Below are positions 27,901 through 37,397 of a stretch of 64,000 nt of DNA, in pieces; the first letter of the stretch is position 1; every line of letters starts with the position of its first letter. This stretch comes from Pontederia crassipes (taxonomy: Eukaryota; Streptophyta; Magnoliopsida; Commelinales; Pontederiaceae): contig CM060184.1 of NCBI GenBank assembly GCA_030549335.1, positions 44,171,909-44,235,908 of the forward strand, written 5' to 3'. The position numbers were made by a program, and so were the translations under genes. A model generated the notes under the pieces. It was not told where the DNA came from. It did not search any database and was given only the letters and a program-made list of their open reading frames with translations.

Positions 27901-30900
27901 TCCCATGATCCACTTGACCCACCGGGTAAGGACAGTTGATGCAGCAGAGGTCCCGAACTCCTAGTTCACCCTGGGAGGTGTGGCAAGAAACACTACTCCA
28001 AGCAACAAGATGAGCATTCCATCGATCAAAGCCACGATCTTGCCAAAAAAAATCTACTCAAGGAATCCATGCGTCGAAGAATCTTGGTTGGTGTTTGAAG
28101 AACCGTCATGTAATAAAGCTATGAGGACTGAATGGAGGAGGATGAGCTGACCACCACGAGATAGGAGCCGAGCGCTCCAGCCATGAAATCTCTCCAACAT
28201 ATGCTCAATAACTGGGGTCCACCCTTGGCAGCTGATGTGGCGGTCAGAGAGGAGGAGCCCTAGGTAGGTGATCAATGTGCGAAACTCAACTGTAGCGGGT
28301 TTCAACCTCGGGAACCATGCCAAAAAGAATGTAAGAGGACTTGGCATAGGTAATCTAGAGTCTGGTCGTAGTGCCAAAAAGTTCGACCAAGATGGCCACT
28401 CATCGAGCCTCTTGCTCGGAGCCCTCAATGAAAAACGCAGTGTGTCAGAACAAAAAGTTAAGATAGAAAGGATAATAATGATTAAGATTATTTGAAGATT
28501 GAATAAACTTGAACAACTAGGTTTTTTTAAAAGTTTTCTCACTCTTTTTTGCACAAATTTTGCAGATCAACACACTGCAAAATTTGATTTTGTGTTTTTA
28601 TGGTATTTTTTATTAAATAGAATAATAAATTTTAATATGATTTCCAAAATCTAATATTTATACAAAGAAAAAGATAATTAGATTCATGATTTTGAAACCT
28701 CAAGCTCTGATATCAAATGTCCTTGTTAGGGAATTTGTCCTAACGATTAACAATAAAGATTAACAATCAAGCAGAAGTGGAAAACTAAAAGAATTTTACT
28801 CGAAAGCTCAAATCAAGAAAGAGAAATTATCCATCACTATGCGAACATTTTAATAAGAATTAATACCAAACTAATGAAATTTAAATGAATTGCAAAATAA
28901 CAATTACCCGCAATTCAAGTCGAAGTTCACAAGGAACGAAGAAGAGATACCTCTCTAGCAATCAATAACAATCAGCCTTCCTCTCTACATGGAATAGCAC
29001 CTCAGACAAAACTAGAATCCTAACTAGAGTTTAATGGGCTAAAGACCCAATTAAGTCTATTCAAATATAATAAGAGAACTATGATCCTAAATGTGAACGA
29101 ATCCAATGATAAAAGACGTCATTCATATTACTGCAAACCAAGTGGCAAACCTTGCATTTGAGATGATGCCGTTTGGCACAAATATGGATTAGGATTCACT
29201 AAGGCAGTATTTGGTTTGGGAACATCGCGAAATGTTCCCAAACAGCTTACGTGACAGGAACAAAAAATATTCCTATCACGTGAGCTCGGACGAGAACATT
29301 TTGTTCAATGTTTTTGCCTTCGGTAAGAACATTTGCTTTTTTTTCAATGTTTGACTTTTTTTTATTTCATCTATTTTTTAATTAGTTTATAATATATGTA
29401 TATATAATTTATAATATATTAATACATTATTAGGGATATTATAAAATAATTTATTAAGTGTTATTAATTAAAAACTATAAAATAATTAGTCCTAATAATT
29501 AATAAATAATTTATTAATTAAACTATTCAATTATTTTTTTAAATAATATATTATATTTGGATCTTAAAATGTACGTAAATTATAATATTAATAATATTTA
29601 AAATATTTAATCAAAATAAATAAAAATAATATTAATAATATAATGATTTACGTAAATTATAATATTAATAATATATTCTTATTTACTATAATTTTATACC
29701 TCATAAAATAATAAATTATATTCTTAGTTCTTACTTTTTATCCAAACACCCACTAAAACTTATCCATCACATCAATTTTTTAAATCTCCATCATTACACT
29801 TTTTCATCCAAACACCAACTCAAACTTTTCTATCACATCAATTAGTTCTCGAGAACAAAAGTTCTCTCAATATTTTCGTACTAAATGCAGCATAAGTCTT
29901 CCTAGTCATTTGAATCTAATCCAATGTTGCTATGGCACATATTTGCCAGCTGCCCATTTCACATCACTTATTCATTCTTATTTATAATACCAAAGAAGAA
30001 GACAATCACCAAAACATGTATACTATCCTTGGCTATCTCAAGTTTTGAATTATTAAAATACCTTTATATATGTATCTAAAAGCAACTTATTGTTTAGCAA
30101 ATTGACTCTGCTGATTATCCCTTTGGATATGTGCTTTGTTTTGTTCTTTATTATGTAGAAGACCATTCTTGAAATAGCCACTGGCCTACATATTTCTAGA
30201 ATATCAATTAATGGAGTTCATTCACCATGTTATTCACATAAATTACCTTTTTGAGCTCTATCCCGGTTTGATCTCTAGTTATTTGTTGTTACTCATCTTA
30301 CTCCATAGCAAATTGTAATATTTGCTTGTACTTTCTGTTACTGTTTTTATGGAACGAAATGTAACTTTGTAAGTCAAGTGTATCTAGGATTGAGCAGATA
30401 ATTGAGCCACTAGAGTTAAACCTTATTGTTGCTTTTTTTTTCTTTGGTAAATGAAAAGGTTGCAAAAATAGGTCATTGGGGCATATGAGCTCCAACAAGG
30501 TCTCTGAAAAGTAAATAACCTGCATTAACAGCCATATCCATCAGGTGAGCAAGTCCATATGTGGCTCGTCTCACAGGATCAGAAAGATGATAAATTTGTC
30601 TACAACAAGTTGTAGGTTCTTCTTAATACTTCTCAAAAAACAAAATGTTGTAGATTCTTCTTAGTAGAGGTTTTAAAGGCCATCAATAAGGAGGGCCTTG
30701 ACTCAAATTCTCTGCCACTCGATTATTGTCATGTGGAATTACGTGATGATACAATTTCCATTTGATTTCCATTAACATACTGATTTTTGACCTTTCAAAA
30801 AAACATACTGACTTTTGATACACAGGATCTGTTTACGTAGTTAGCTAATGCATCTTCTTGTTTGCTCGTTCTAAAAGAAACCAAAAGTTTTCCGATTTGG

Positions 30901-31421
30901 CTGTGGATTTTGGTAGCTTGTGTAAGTTGATATGTCTAAAATAATTTCTTCTTGCAGGAACCAAGAAAAACTATTCAAATAGAGGCATTCCATGTATTTA
31001 AGGTATAACGACGTTTTGGCTTCATGTTAGGTTTCTACGTTTCTTGGTATGATTTTGATCACTTCCTAATCATGGTTTACTTGACAAATCAGTTATTTGC
31101 TGTTAACCAGAGGAAGCCGCCCGAAATTGTGAGCATATTGCTAACAAACAAAAGCAAACTTCTACGTTTTCTGGCAGAGTTCAAGATGGATAAAGGTATA
31201 AACATTGGCTGATTCTTCATGCCGAACAATGAGAACTATGGAATATGCGAATAGCTTTCATAACTTATTGCTATCTTTTAGTCAGATGTTTTTCAATGTT
31301 TATTGATGTCCAATGTTGTTCCTTGCTATCATAATTTGCAGAGGATGAACAGTTGGAATCAGATAAGGAACAGGTTATCAAAGAGATCAAAGCACTTGGG
31401 AAAGAGATAATAGCACAATAG
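13474..31421 (+). CDS. Mo25/Hym1-like scaffold protein, 11 exons
   Basis: Exons: 13474-13593, 14048-14209, 14371-14489, 14934-15008, 15704-15797, 17237-17296, 17486-17554, 17834-17932, 30958-31002, 31093-31195, 31342-31421. The CDS is 1026 nt and encodes 341 aa, the usual Mo25 length. All introns are GT-AG. The start [20 protein letters not shown] matches the conserved Mo25 N-terminus. Later blocks are [114 protein letters not shown] and [18 protein letters not shown]. Mo25 proteins are cytosolic helical-repeat scaffolds; in animals and fungi they bind and activate STE20/GCK-type kinases (LKB1-STRAD in animals, the Hym1 RAM pathway in yeast). The plant partner is not readable from sequence. 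Exon 1 is GC-rich and later exons are not, as in many monocot genes. Intron 8 is 13 kb and full of retrotransposons, yet every exon is intact. Confidence 0.95.
17986..18554 (-). repeat. 3' LTR of element A
   Basis: This is a 569-bp LTR, TGATCC...ACATCA on the + strand. It is colinear with 28718-29966 once the MITE at 29203-29892 is removed from that copy. Shared blocks include CAATCAAGCAGAAGTGGAAA and ATGATGCCGTTTGGCACAAA. Confidence 0.8.
18555..19830 (-). other. Non-pol 3' segment of element A
   Basis: This 1.3-kb segment lies between the end of pol and the 3' LTR. It holds - strand open stretches at 18757-19185 (142 codons) and 19161-19361 (66 codons). I do not recognise either of them. 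Their composition is that of AT-rich non-coding DNA, although 142 codons is long for such a region. It may be a decayed extra frame or simply chance. Confidence 0.35.
19830..21670 (-). pseudogene. Element A pol remnant: RNase H tail, integrase, C-terminal module
   Basis: Read on the - strand from 21670, the RNase H end appears first ([16 protein letters not shown], then NILANDLSR). The integrase zinc-binding region follows ([20 protein letters not shown], then [10 protein letters not shown]), and then the core ([37 protein letters not shown]). After the MITE at 20544-20783 come [16 protein letters not shown] sequence, [19 protein letters not shown] and a C-terminal stretch down to 19832. These blocks match chromovirus-type Ty3/gypsy pol. 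Stops and frameshifts are present throughout. Confidence 0.75.
20544..20783. mobile_element. Harbinger/Tourist-type MITE, 240 bp
   Basis: The terminal inverted repeats are GGCTTCATTTGGTTA at the left and, reverse-complemented, GGCCCTATTTGGTTA at the right (12/15). The flanking target duplication is TAA (20541-20543 and 20784-20786), as expected for PIF/Harbinger. It interrupts the integrase reading of element A, so it arrived after element A. Confidence 0.75.
21671..21981 (-). repeat. 3' LTR of element B
   Basis: This 311-bp LTR starts TGATCTGGG and ends ACACACCACA. It matches 26451-26764, sharing GAAGATGACCCCCTTGCCTT and GGTTTGGTCTGGACGG-type blocks. An (AT)n microsatellite at about 21940-21966 replaces unique sequence found in the other copy. 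Confidence 0.8.
22180..22330 (-). repeat. 39-bp tandem repeat, about 3.5 units
   Basis: Each unit contains AAGCTCTAG followed about 10 bp later by CTTTCAGAA and GCAGAC. On the - strand it reads as a 13-residue motif of the type [10 protein letters not shown]. It lies between the chromodomain-like end of pol and the 3' LTR of element B. It is probably a minisatellite of the retrotransposon 3' region rather than a host protein. Confidence 0.6.
22400..23205 (-). pseudogene. Element B integrase and C-terminal remnant
   Basis: The - strand translation shows the integrase zinc-binding region ([20 protein letters not shown]), then core fragments (SMDF-like [17 protein letters not shown] and RSTAFHP). 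Near 22440-22490 an [20 protein letters not shown] stretch resembles the LIKWKGLP-S-ATWED end of a chromodomain. Several core blocks are lost or shifted, so the protein is dead. Confidence 0.6.
23205..24267 (-). pseudogene. Element B reverse transcriptase and RNase H
   Basis: The open stretch 23566-24267 contains [10 protein letters not shown], the catalytic box [19 protein letters not shown], the connection motif [20 protein letters not shown] and the RNase H start [20 protein letters not shown]. The RNase H end is at 23205-23411 ([20 protein letters not shown]). This is the standard Ty3/gypsy RT-RNase H order. The palm is damaged in the FGL-NAP region and a frame break separates the two halves. 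Confidence 0.85.
24772..25306 (-). pseudogene. Element B protease and nucleocapsid linker remnant
   Basis: At 24772-25002 the frame contains [19 protein letters not shown] followed by [20 protein letters not shown] and DRDDIFY. This is the region after the retropepsin active site in plant chromoviruses. At 25061-25306 the linker [16 protein letters not shown] follows a decayed zinc-knuckle-like [15 protein letters not shown] (about 25310-25380). The reading frame is broken between them. Confidence 0.55.
25411..26299 (-). pseudogene. Element B gag
   Basis: Two open stretches remain: 25934-26299 (N-terminal, [17 protein letters not shown], then [20 protein letters not shown]) and 25411-25719 ([40 protein letters not shown]). 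They match the Retrotrans_gag arrangement that precedes protease in Ty3/gypsy. The segment between them is frameshifted. Confidence 0.75.
26437..26448 (-). other. Primer-binding site of element B
   Basis: On the - strand it reads TGGTATCAGAGC, a perfect complement to initiator Met-tRNA, 2 nt from the 5' LTR edge at 26451. Confidence 0.85.
26451..26764 (-). repeat. 5' LTR of element B
   Basis: This 314-bp LTR starts TGATTTGGGG and ends ACACATCACA. It is the partner of 21671-21981 and was used to define element B. Confidence 0.8.
26766..26900 (+). repeat. Inverted L1 LINE C-terminal fragment
   Basis: The + strand here (including TTTTTGTGGGGAGAGATGTA and GCATTGTACACCACAT) is similar to the - strand at 27369-27500 (ATGGGGACCGATGTCAG, GCATTGTACACCACAT). 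The same L1 C-terminal region therefore occurs twice in opposite orientation about 600 bp apart. Confidence 0.5.
27277..28440 (-). mobile_element. L1-type LINE fragment (RT end and zinc-binding domain)
   Basis: On the - strand, 28054-28440 encodes the L1 RT end ([37 protein letters not shown]). 27626-27922 encodes the reverse-transcriptase zinc-binding region ([20 protein letters not shown]). 27369-27581 continues with [21 protein letters not shown] short T-run at about 27275-27284 may be the poly(A) tail. The element is 5'-truncated, and frames are broken between the blocks. Confidence 0.75.
28704..28715 (-). other. Primer-binding site of element A
   Basis: On the - strand it reads TGATATCAGAGC, 11/12 identical to the Met-tRNA type site, 2 nt from the LTR edge at 28718. 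Confidence 0.75.
28718..29966 (-). repeat. 5' LTR of element A, split by a MITE
   Basis: The LTR sequence matches 17986-18554 up to 29199 and resumes at 29896. It is 1249 bp because of the 690-bp insertion at 29203-29892. Confidence 0.75.
29203..29892. mobile_element. Harbinger-type MITE in the element A LTR, 690 bp
   Basis: The left end is GGCAGTATTTGGTTTGGGAA. The right end, reverse-complemented, is TGCTGCATTTAGTACGAAAA, a diverged inverted repeat. Flanks are TAA (29200-29202 and 29893-29895), and the empty site is seen in the other LTR as CACTAGTC. The centre is very AT-rich, with ATTAAT runs and no coding region. Confidence 0.7.
30424..30640 (-). mobile_element. L1 LINE 3'-end fragment
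   Basis: A T-run begins at about 30430 (poly(A) on the - strand). The - strand reads GAGCTCATATGCCCCAATGA upstream of a CATTTACCAAAG-A(n) end. This is the usual look of a short, 5'-truncated plant L1 copy. No target duplication was identified. Confidence 0.4.
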
Positions 31422-32254
31422 CCTACATCCGGACGTATAAACATTGGTCGATTCCTCTTCGTACTGGTAATGTTAAGTTGGAATATTAAGCTGAAACAAC
31501 ATGTATGATAGGCAGACAGGGGGCCGTTATATGAGTCAAACAAGCAGGCATGCTAAATTATCAGTTGGAATATTCTTTTTTCTTTCATCGTTTCAAAAAT
31601 TAGAGGGTAGTTGTGTCCCCTAATTTGGTTCTGGTGTTTGAGATATTAAGTTGGCACATATACCTTTTAATTTTGACCTATATATTTTATGGCCATTGTG
31701 AATTTAGATTGGTTCTTGCAAACAGTTGATCTGTTCCAATGCTTTTCAGATGAAAATTTCAAGTCATAACGGTTCGCCTCTTATGGTTTATGCCTTATCA
31801 GCAGATGGCAATTTTATTTGCTTCGTGACAGGATGGCTCTTCACCAAAATATAGACCTGCTGTTCGTGCCTCTGCCTTTTCAATTATGGGATGAATTGCT
31901 TCTCTACATCAATATGAATAAAGTTGGTCGTCTTTTCCATTCTTAATACAAAAAAAAAAAAAAATGAAAACACCTTTTGATGAAAGCAAATTGACTAAGC
32001 ATTGTTCATCATTTCTTTTCCAAGGTTACATAAACCTTTTATTTGTTTCCTTGTGGCCTGAAGTCGCAGTGCTTTTGTCATATTACATGAAAATTTCAAA
32101 AGGGAACCTCATTGTTTCATGGCGCTTGCATATATAAAAGCTTCATGGTTGACCACATTACTTCAATATAACGAGGCAATTTAAATAAATTATCAATTAT
32201 TTTATCTAACATTTTTTGGCTCTATCACATTATCATATGTACCTGTAGTATATT
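31422..32254 (+). other. Mo25 3' untranslated region and downstream spacer
   Basis: A canonical AATAAA at about 31917-31922 lies 500 bp after the Mo25 stop, followed by an A-run at 31949-31964. It is a plausible polyadenylation signal. No other gene is visible before the solo LTR. Confidence 0.5.
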
Positions 32255-34430
32255 TGTAACAGACTTCTGAAAAAAAAATAAAGAAGAAAGATAAAAACAG
32301 AATAGGAAAAAGAAAAAAGGGTAAATAAAGATTTAAATCCTCCGAAGATAGAATCTAATTCCAAAGTCTTTATGGAATTCAAACTCCTCTCCTATAAATA
32401 AGGAGATAAATCAAATCGTGCAGCCCTTTTTGTTCCTCTACAAGCCGGCCCTATTTTCCCTTTTATTTTTGTGTGCCTCTCGTTCTTCCTTCACGTCGGA
32501 CTACTGCCGCCAACAGGGGACCCGTCAGAGGACTTGGACGCCGACGAACGTGTGCATGAACCAAGAGGCACAGGCAGAGGAAGAGGAGGAAGAAGACTAC
32601 AGGATTAGTTTCTGGACAGAAACTAATAAGGTATGGAACTATAATAGATTCATCACGGAATTTTAATTTTAGGCTGGAAACATGTTCTAGTTGATCCCTA
32701 GTTATAGTATGTTTAATGCCGATCCGCACAATTTTCTGTGTAATGGAGCCCGACCCAGGTTATCTACAATCCGGCCTCGGCAAGTCCTTACCCGAACTGA
32801 ATTCGTCAGAACTCAATCCGAGTCTGCCATTGTCGAGAGCTTCGAGCTCTTGACGAAGATAAACCTGTCACAAGTTAATGTAGACCCGACTCGGGCTATT
32901 CCACGATGAAATCGTGTTGGCCGCGACTTTCATCGAGCGGTCGACCGAACCCGGCAGAGGTGTAACCTTGACCCTGTCCGGGTTAGTCACTATTTCCCAA
33001 GATCAATACCTTATGAACTCGGCCCGAGTTTCGATCACACCCGGCCTCGGATTTCGACAAGATGATGCTGATATTTATGATCTTTTGACTTCAGATTATG
33101 TGTCTGATCCTTATCTACATTATGATGATGATTATGTTATTTATGTCTTTACTAATAATGACGTTCAACGTGATCCATGATCTTATGGTAACTTAATTTA
33201 GATCCAATCATATCTATGATGGCACTGATCTATATCCATCGATTATGATCTATTTTATGATGATGATTATATATTCGTACACCTCTTATTTCTCTTTACG
33301 ATCCTATCTTGTAGCTCTGATTAAGTCTTATATAATGATGATGATTAGGATCCTTGATTATGATGATCCTTTATTCTTTTATAAGATGACTCAAATCCCG
33401 ATCATCCTCTAAATCCTAATCAAGATAAATTAAAAACTATAAGATAAAAGATGAAAATATTAAATGGAGAGCTCTTTTTATGATGGACTGATGACGATCA
33501 GGTATGGACTAATTTTGGTTAGTTATGGGCTGACTACGATCATTATAGATTGACTTTATAAGTTATGATGATAATAGACGAGTTGAGGCAGGCCTCCCGT
33601 GGGTTGAAATATATCCCACTATAAGTTAAAGATGAATAATAAGATGATGAAGAAGATGAATCATATTAACAATGAAATCTCCTTATGATGATTATTGGTT
33701 CTTGTTACTCATGTGATGATCTTTCCATGATCTCTTGATCTATTATTAATATGTTTTAATAAAGATGGTTCATCTATGTTCGTACAATAATTTTTCATGA
33801 TTCTTTATATGATGATGACCTTATAATCATGATGATTTATTATGATCCATCTTGATCCTTGATCTTATGATCTCAAGAAAATGGCACCTTGATTTATGAA
33901 TCTCTTGTGATCATATTTTTTTTCTTGCATGATGATGATTACGTTCTTATTATTCTTGTCTAGTATCATGATCTTATGATTGTCTTTACTTTACTTTCAT
34001 ACTAAGTTGTAAAACTCATAGGGAGATTTCTCCCATGCATGTTCTTAAATGTAGGATCAGATCTTAATGATGAAGGTGACCAACGATGACAGATCAACGA
34101 TGACAGATCGAGCTCGTGCTGGCAGCACATGGGTGTCCTGAGTCATTTCATTGATGTCCTAGTCTATATTTTCTTATTATCAAAATGATGTATTAGATGA
34201 ATTTTTTCAAGACTCATAAGATGATTCCTTCATTAGTTTTTGCATATTTCATAATGATGTTATTCCTTTTTATCATTCCTTCATGATGTCACTCTTTCAC
34301 ACATAATGTTATTCTTAGTTGACTAGTCGAAGTCTACTTTTTGGTCAATATGATATACACGTAAGGATGATCCGTAGCATCTTCGAAGCGTATTTTATTG
34401 CGTGACGAGATGCCGTTTGGGAACGTTACA
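32255..34430 (+). repeat. Solo LTR, same family as the 3020-11348 element
   Basis: It runs from TGTAACAGACT to GGGAACGTTACA, 2176 bp, in the orientation opposite to the first element. Its end block GATGATCCGTAGCATCTTCG matches, reverse-complemented, the CGAAGATGCTACGGGTCATC block at 3065-3084. A TATA box TATAAATA is at 32393-32400. The flanks are identical, ATATT at 32250-32254 and 34431-34435, which is a perfect 5-bp target duplication. With no internal region, it fits LTR-LTR recombination. Open frames inside it are not genes. Confidence 0.9.
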
Positions 34431-34536
34431 ATATTACGAATAAGTTTAACTTCTTGGATAATCTTAATTATTACCTTATTAGTAATTCAAATAATAGGTA
34501 TTCTGCCACGCAAGAGATGCCTTTACACATTATCAA

Positions 34537-34727
34537 CAACAACAACAACAACAACAAAGCCTTATCCCACTAGGTGGGGTCGGCTACATGGATCATACGA
34601 CGCCATTCCGCTTATTCGTTGATCCATGTTCATAAGATTCGACAGGATTTTATGCTGGTTGTGGGGGCCTAACACAACCCTCCTCCTTTATCCGGGCTTG
34701 GGACCGACTATAAAATATAGGCGGAGT
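34537..34727 (-). mobile_element. Short RTE-derived retroposon with 19-bp target duplication
   Basis: It carries a (CAA)n tract and the RTE 3' block GCCTTATCCCACTAGGTGGG seen also at 5455. It ends in a region with CCTCCTCCTTTATCCGGGCT and TAGGCGGAG. The flanks are a perfect direct repeat TGCCTTTACACATTATCAA at 34518-34536 and 34728-34746. At 191 bp it has no coding capacity. It is either a SINE-like non-autonomous RTE or an extreme truncation. Confidence 0.85.
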
Positions 34728-34885
34728 TGCCTTTACACATTATCAATTGGATAAAATACAGTTTAATCAAATAATATTGAGAATTTTTTTAATATTGAGA
34801 CTTCTTAGATAGTCTCATTGTTTCTCTCACTACAAGAAAATTGGGATTTTCTGATGGGTCATTTTTTACGGATAGAAATTCTCGT

Positions 34886-35440
34886 AATTTGCAACAAATT
34901 TTGCGACGGATAGATATCCGTCGGAATTTTCGACGGTCACAACAGTAAAAAATAAGAATAATAAATTATGCAATATGTTATATTATTATTTTATTTTTTG
35001 ACAGTTAGGAACGTCAAAAGTTCTGACGGATATCTATCTGTCGAAATTTCTGACGGTCCAAACCGTCAGTAAATGGAAAAAAATATAATATAAGAAGTAT
35101 CTTATTAATATAATTACCGACAGTTCAGACCGTCGATATTTATGACGGCCCAAACCGTCGGTAAGTGAAAAATAATATAATATAAAAGAGTCTTTTATTA
35201 ATAGAATTAGTGACAGTTCAGATTTTTTACGGTCCGGACCGTCGGTACCCTTCAAAATTAAATATGATATATGTAAGTAGTATTTTATTATTATAATTGT
35301 CGGCAGTTCACGTCATCCATGTTTCGACGGTTTTAATCGTCGATAACTTTAAAAATAATTAAATATTATATTAATATACATCATAATATATATATTATTA
35401 ATATTTCCGAAGTTTTCGACGGTCATGGCCGTCAGTAACT
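34886..35440. repeat. Left subterminal repeats of the CACTA element
   Basis: About five degenerate units of roughly 100 bp are seen. Each has a pair such as GACGGTCC-AACCGTC(A/G)GTAA separated by an AT-rich spacer (AATATAATATAA...TATTAAT). Each pair can form a small hairpin. The unit rhythm is clear at 35020, 35125, 35215 and 35330. Confidence 0.65.
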
Positions 35441-35589
35441 ACAAAAGCAACTTCCGCTCCTTTTTTTTATTTTCCCTCTTTCCCATCTTTCTACCCCTAT
35501 ATATATATATATATATATATATATCACCTTATATATATATAATTATCCCTCTCTCCTATCTCTACTTCTTTTCCTCTCTCTCTCCCTCT

Positions 35590-36085
35590 CCTATTTTGCC
35601 GGCGAGACGACCTCCCGGACGACGATCGCCGATCACCCTCTCCCTCCCTCCCTCCCTCCCTCCCTCTCTCTCTCTCTCTCTCTCGGTCTCCGGCTCCCTC
35701 TCCGTTCGGGCGCCTAGATCCGGTCGCTGTCGGCCAGATCGGCCGCCTCGTGGTCCGATCGGCTGTCTCGCGGTCCGATCTAGCCGCGGGGAGCCAAATT
35801 GGCCGCCTCACGGCCAGGTCTGGCTGTTGGCCGTCAGATCGGCTGCTGGCCATCGGATTTGGACGTTGGTTGCTTGGCGGCCGATCAGGCCGGATCGGCT
35901 GCCTGCCACTAGCGGCAGGATCTGGCTGCTGGCTGCCGGATCGGCCGCCTGTCGCTGGCAATAGGATCTGTCTGCTGGTCGTCGGATCGGCCGCCAAGTG
36001 GCCGAATTTGGTCATTGGCCGCCTGGCGGCCAGTTCGGGCTGCTGGTTGCTGGATTCGGCCGTTGGTGGAGGGCTAATTTTTTTA
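35590..36085. repeat. GC-rich minisatellite-like core of the CACTA element
   Basis: It contains (CCCT)n and (CT)n runs at 35636-35686, then irregular repeats of GATCGGCCGCC and GGCTGCTGGC types. Both strands are open over more than 100 codons (35425-35964 and 35750-36109 on +, 35524-36015 on -) because the repeats lack stops. No domain is recognisable. I treat it as non-coding. Confidence 0.55.
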
Positions 36086-36105
36086 TATTATAAAAATTCT
36101 TTGCG

Positions 36106-36460
36106 ATGATAGCGATCATCGAAAGTTTCAATGGTCGCGACGACCGTCAAAAGTTTCGACGATTGCTACTGTCGAAAGTTTCGCCGATTGCAACGACCGT
36201 AAAAAATTTTGCCGATTGCGACGACCGCCGAAAGTTTCGACGATTGCAATCGCGAAAAGTTTCGACCGTTGCGACGACCGTTGAAAGTTTCGACGATTGC
36301 AATCGCCGAAAGATTTGACGATTGCAGTCGCCGGACTTTTGGGATGATTACAACCGTCAGAACTTTCGACGAATTTTTTTCAACCGTCGAAAATTATTTT
36401 GCGACGACCATTTTTTTGACAGATTGGTTCCGTCGGAAAACCCGTCGAAAATCGTAATGT
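36106..36460. repeat. Right subterminal repeats of the CACTA element
   Basis: A short unit built on AAAGTTTCGACGATTGC is repeated about ten times with CGACGACCG links. It is the right-hand counterpart of the left subterminal zone but has a different unit. Confidence 0.65.
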
Positions 36461-36524
36461 CCGACAGTTTTCGTTAAATTACATACGATTTTGACCATAT
36501 GTAATAACTATTTTTCTTGTAGTG

Positions 36525-37377
36525 ACTTGTTTCATCTAAAACGTATGTGACCAAAATTTAAATTAATATTGGGAAGTATTTTAATATTGTTTTTAATTAT
36601 TCTATTTATTATCTACAAGTTACCAAATCCTATAATATGATATTTAGTTTATTGGTAATCTAGATGATCAGATAATTAAATTTATAATAATTGATAATGC
36701 GCCAAATGAGTCAATGTCAAGGTTCATGAAATCGGTTAATTACTTGCTTAATTATTTCGCCAAAAGAAGTGTCAAGGTCATGATGTTGTTAAATGAGACT
36801 ATTAGAGCCGATGCATGCACCATGATGATGACCATCAAAAATGAAAAAAAAAACAAAAAACATCGCCCTCGGCATCATTGTTTTTTTCTTTCCTAGTGCT
36901 TGAAAATAGAAGGAGCGTGCAACACCACAAAAGGAATGGTGTTGACCTCTGGTTAATTTGCTAATTGATATAAGGCTAATATTTCCATCTACAGATAATA
37001 ATTAATATCATATTTTTATTCAAAGTATGATCTAATAGAGTTGTTGAGATGGAACCAGGAGCAGGTAAGAATTTTGCCTGCAATCATCATCATCTATTAT
37101 CATCTATATATATATATATATATATATCATCTATCATGACAAGGTTAAGATCTCTCACGTAATTGCCGTATGTATTCATGGTCGAGGGAGGGCACAAGTG
37201 TTTCCACACGAGCAGTTTGCACAAACTGGAATGAGTAGTCATCACATATACATCATCATGACGACTTCCCACTCTTCTTAAATTATATTAAGTGCAGTGT
37301 GACTGCCATCACGACAAACTAATGAGAAAAGCACTCTGCCTAGCTACGTAATTCTTGGGTGTGCATCTCTTACCACC
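36525..37377. other. Intergenic DNA, no gene seen
   Basis: This is AT-rich sequence with a (TA)n microsatellite near 37105-37127. No conserved frame is visible. Confidence 0.5.
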
Positions 37378-37397
37378 TTTTTTTTCGAAAAAGAAAC

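Larger units (their letters stand above)
17986..29966 (-). mobile_element. Ty3/gypsy element A inside Mo25 intron 8
   Basis: Two related LTRs (17986-18554 and 28718-29966) bound the element, which reads on the - strand. The primer-binding site TGATATCAGAGC (11/12 match to the Met-tRNA type) lies at 28704-28715. A purine tract AAGAGGAAGAGAA lies just before the 3' LTR at 18555-18567. Only the end of pol survives (RNase H tail, integrase, C-terminal module, 19830-21670). Gag, protease and reverse transcriptase are missing, and L1 LINE sequence occupies the gag side. Element B is inserted into the RNase H region. If the left LTR is extended to 17981, the flanks CTTAC (17976-17980) and CTTAT (29967-29971) form a 4/5 target duplication. 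Confidence 0.8.
34828..36524. mobile_element. Non-autonomous CACTA (En/Spm) transposon
   Basis: The ends are CACTACAAGAAAATTGGG at the left and, reverse-complemented, CACTACAAGAAAAATAG at the right, giving a perfect 13-bp terminal inverted repeat. The flanking trinucleotides TCT and ACT match at 2/3 positions. Subterminal zones are packed with GACGG/CCGTC motifs (34886-35430 left, 36106-36460 right), as expected for transposase binding. The 1.7-kb element encodes no recognisable transposase. Its core (35590-36080) is GC-rich. Confidence 0.85.

Noticed and set aside
35524..36109. Long GC-rich frames on both strands in the CACTA core
   Set aside because: The open frames result from stop-poor repeats (Arg, Pro, Ser, Gly) and no domain is visible; they lie inside a non-autonomous transposon.
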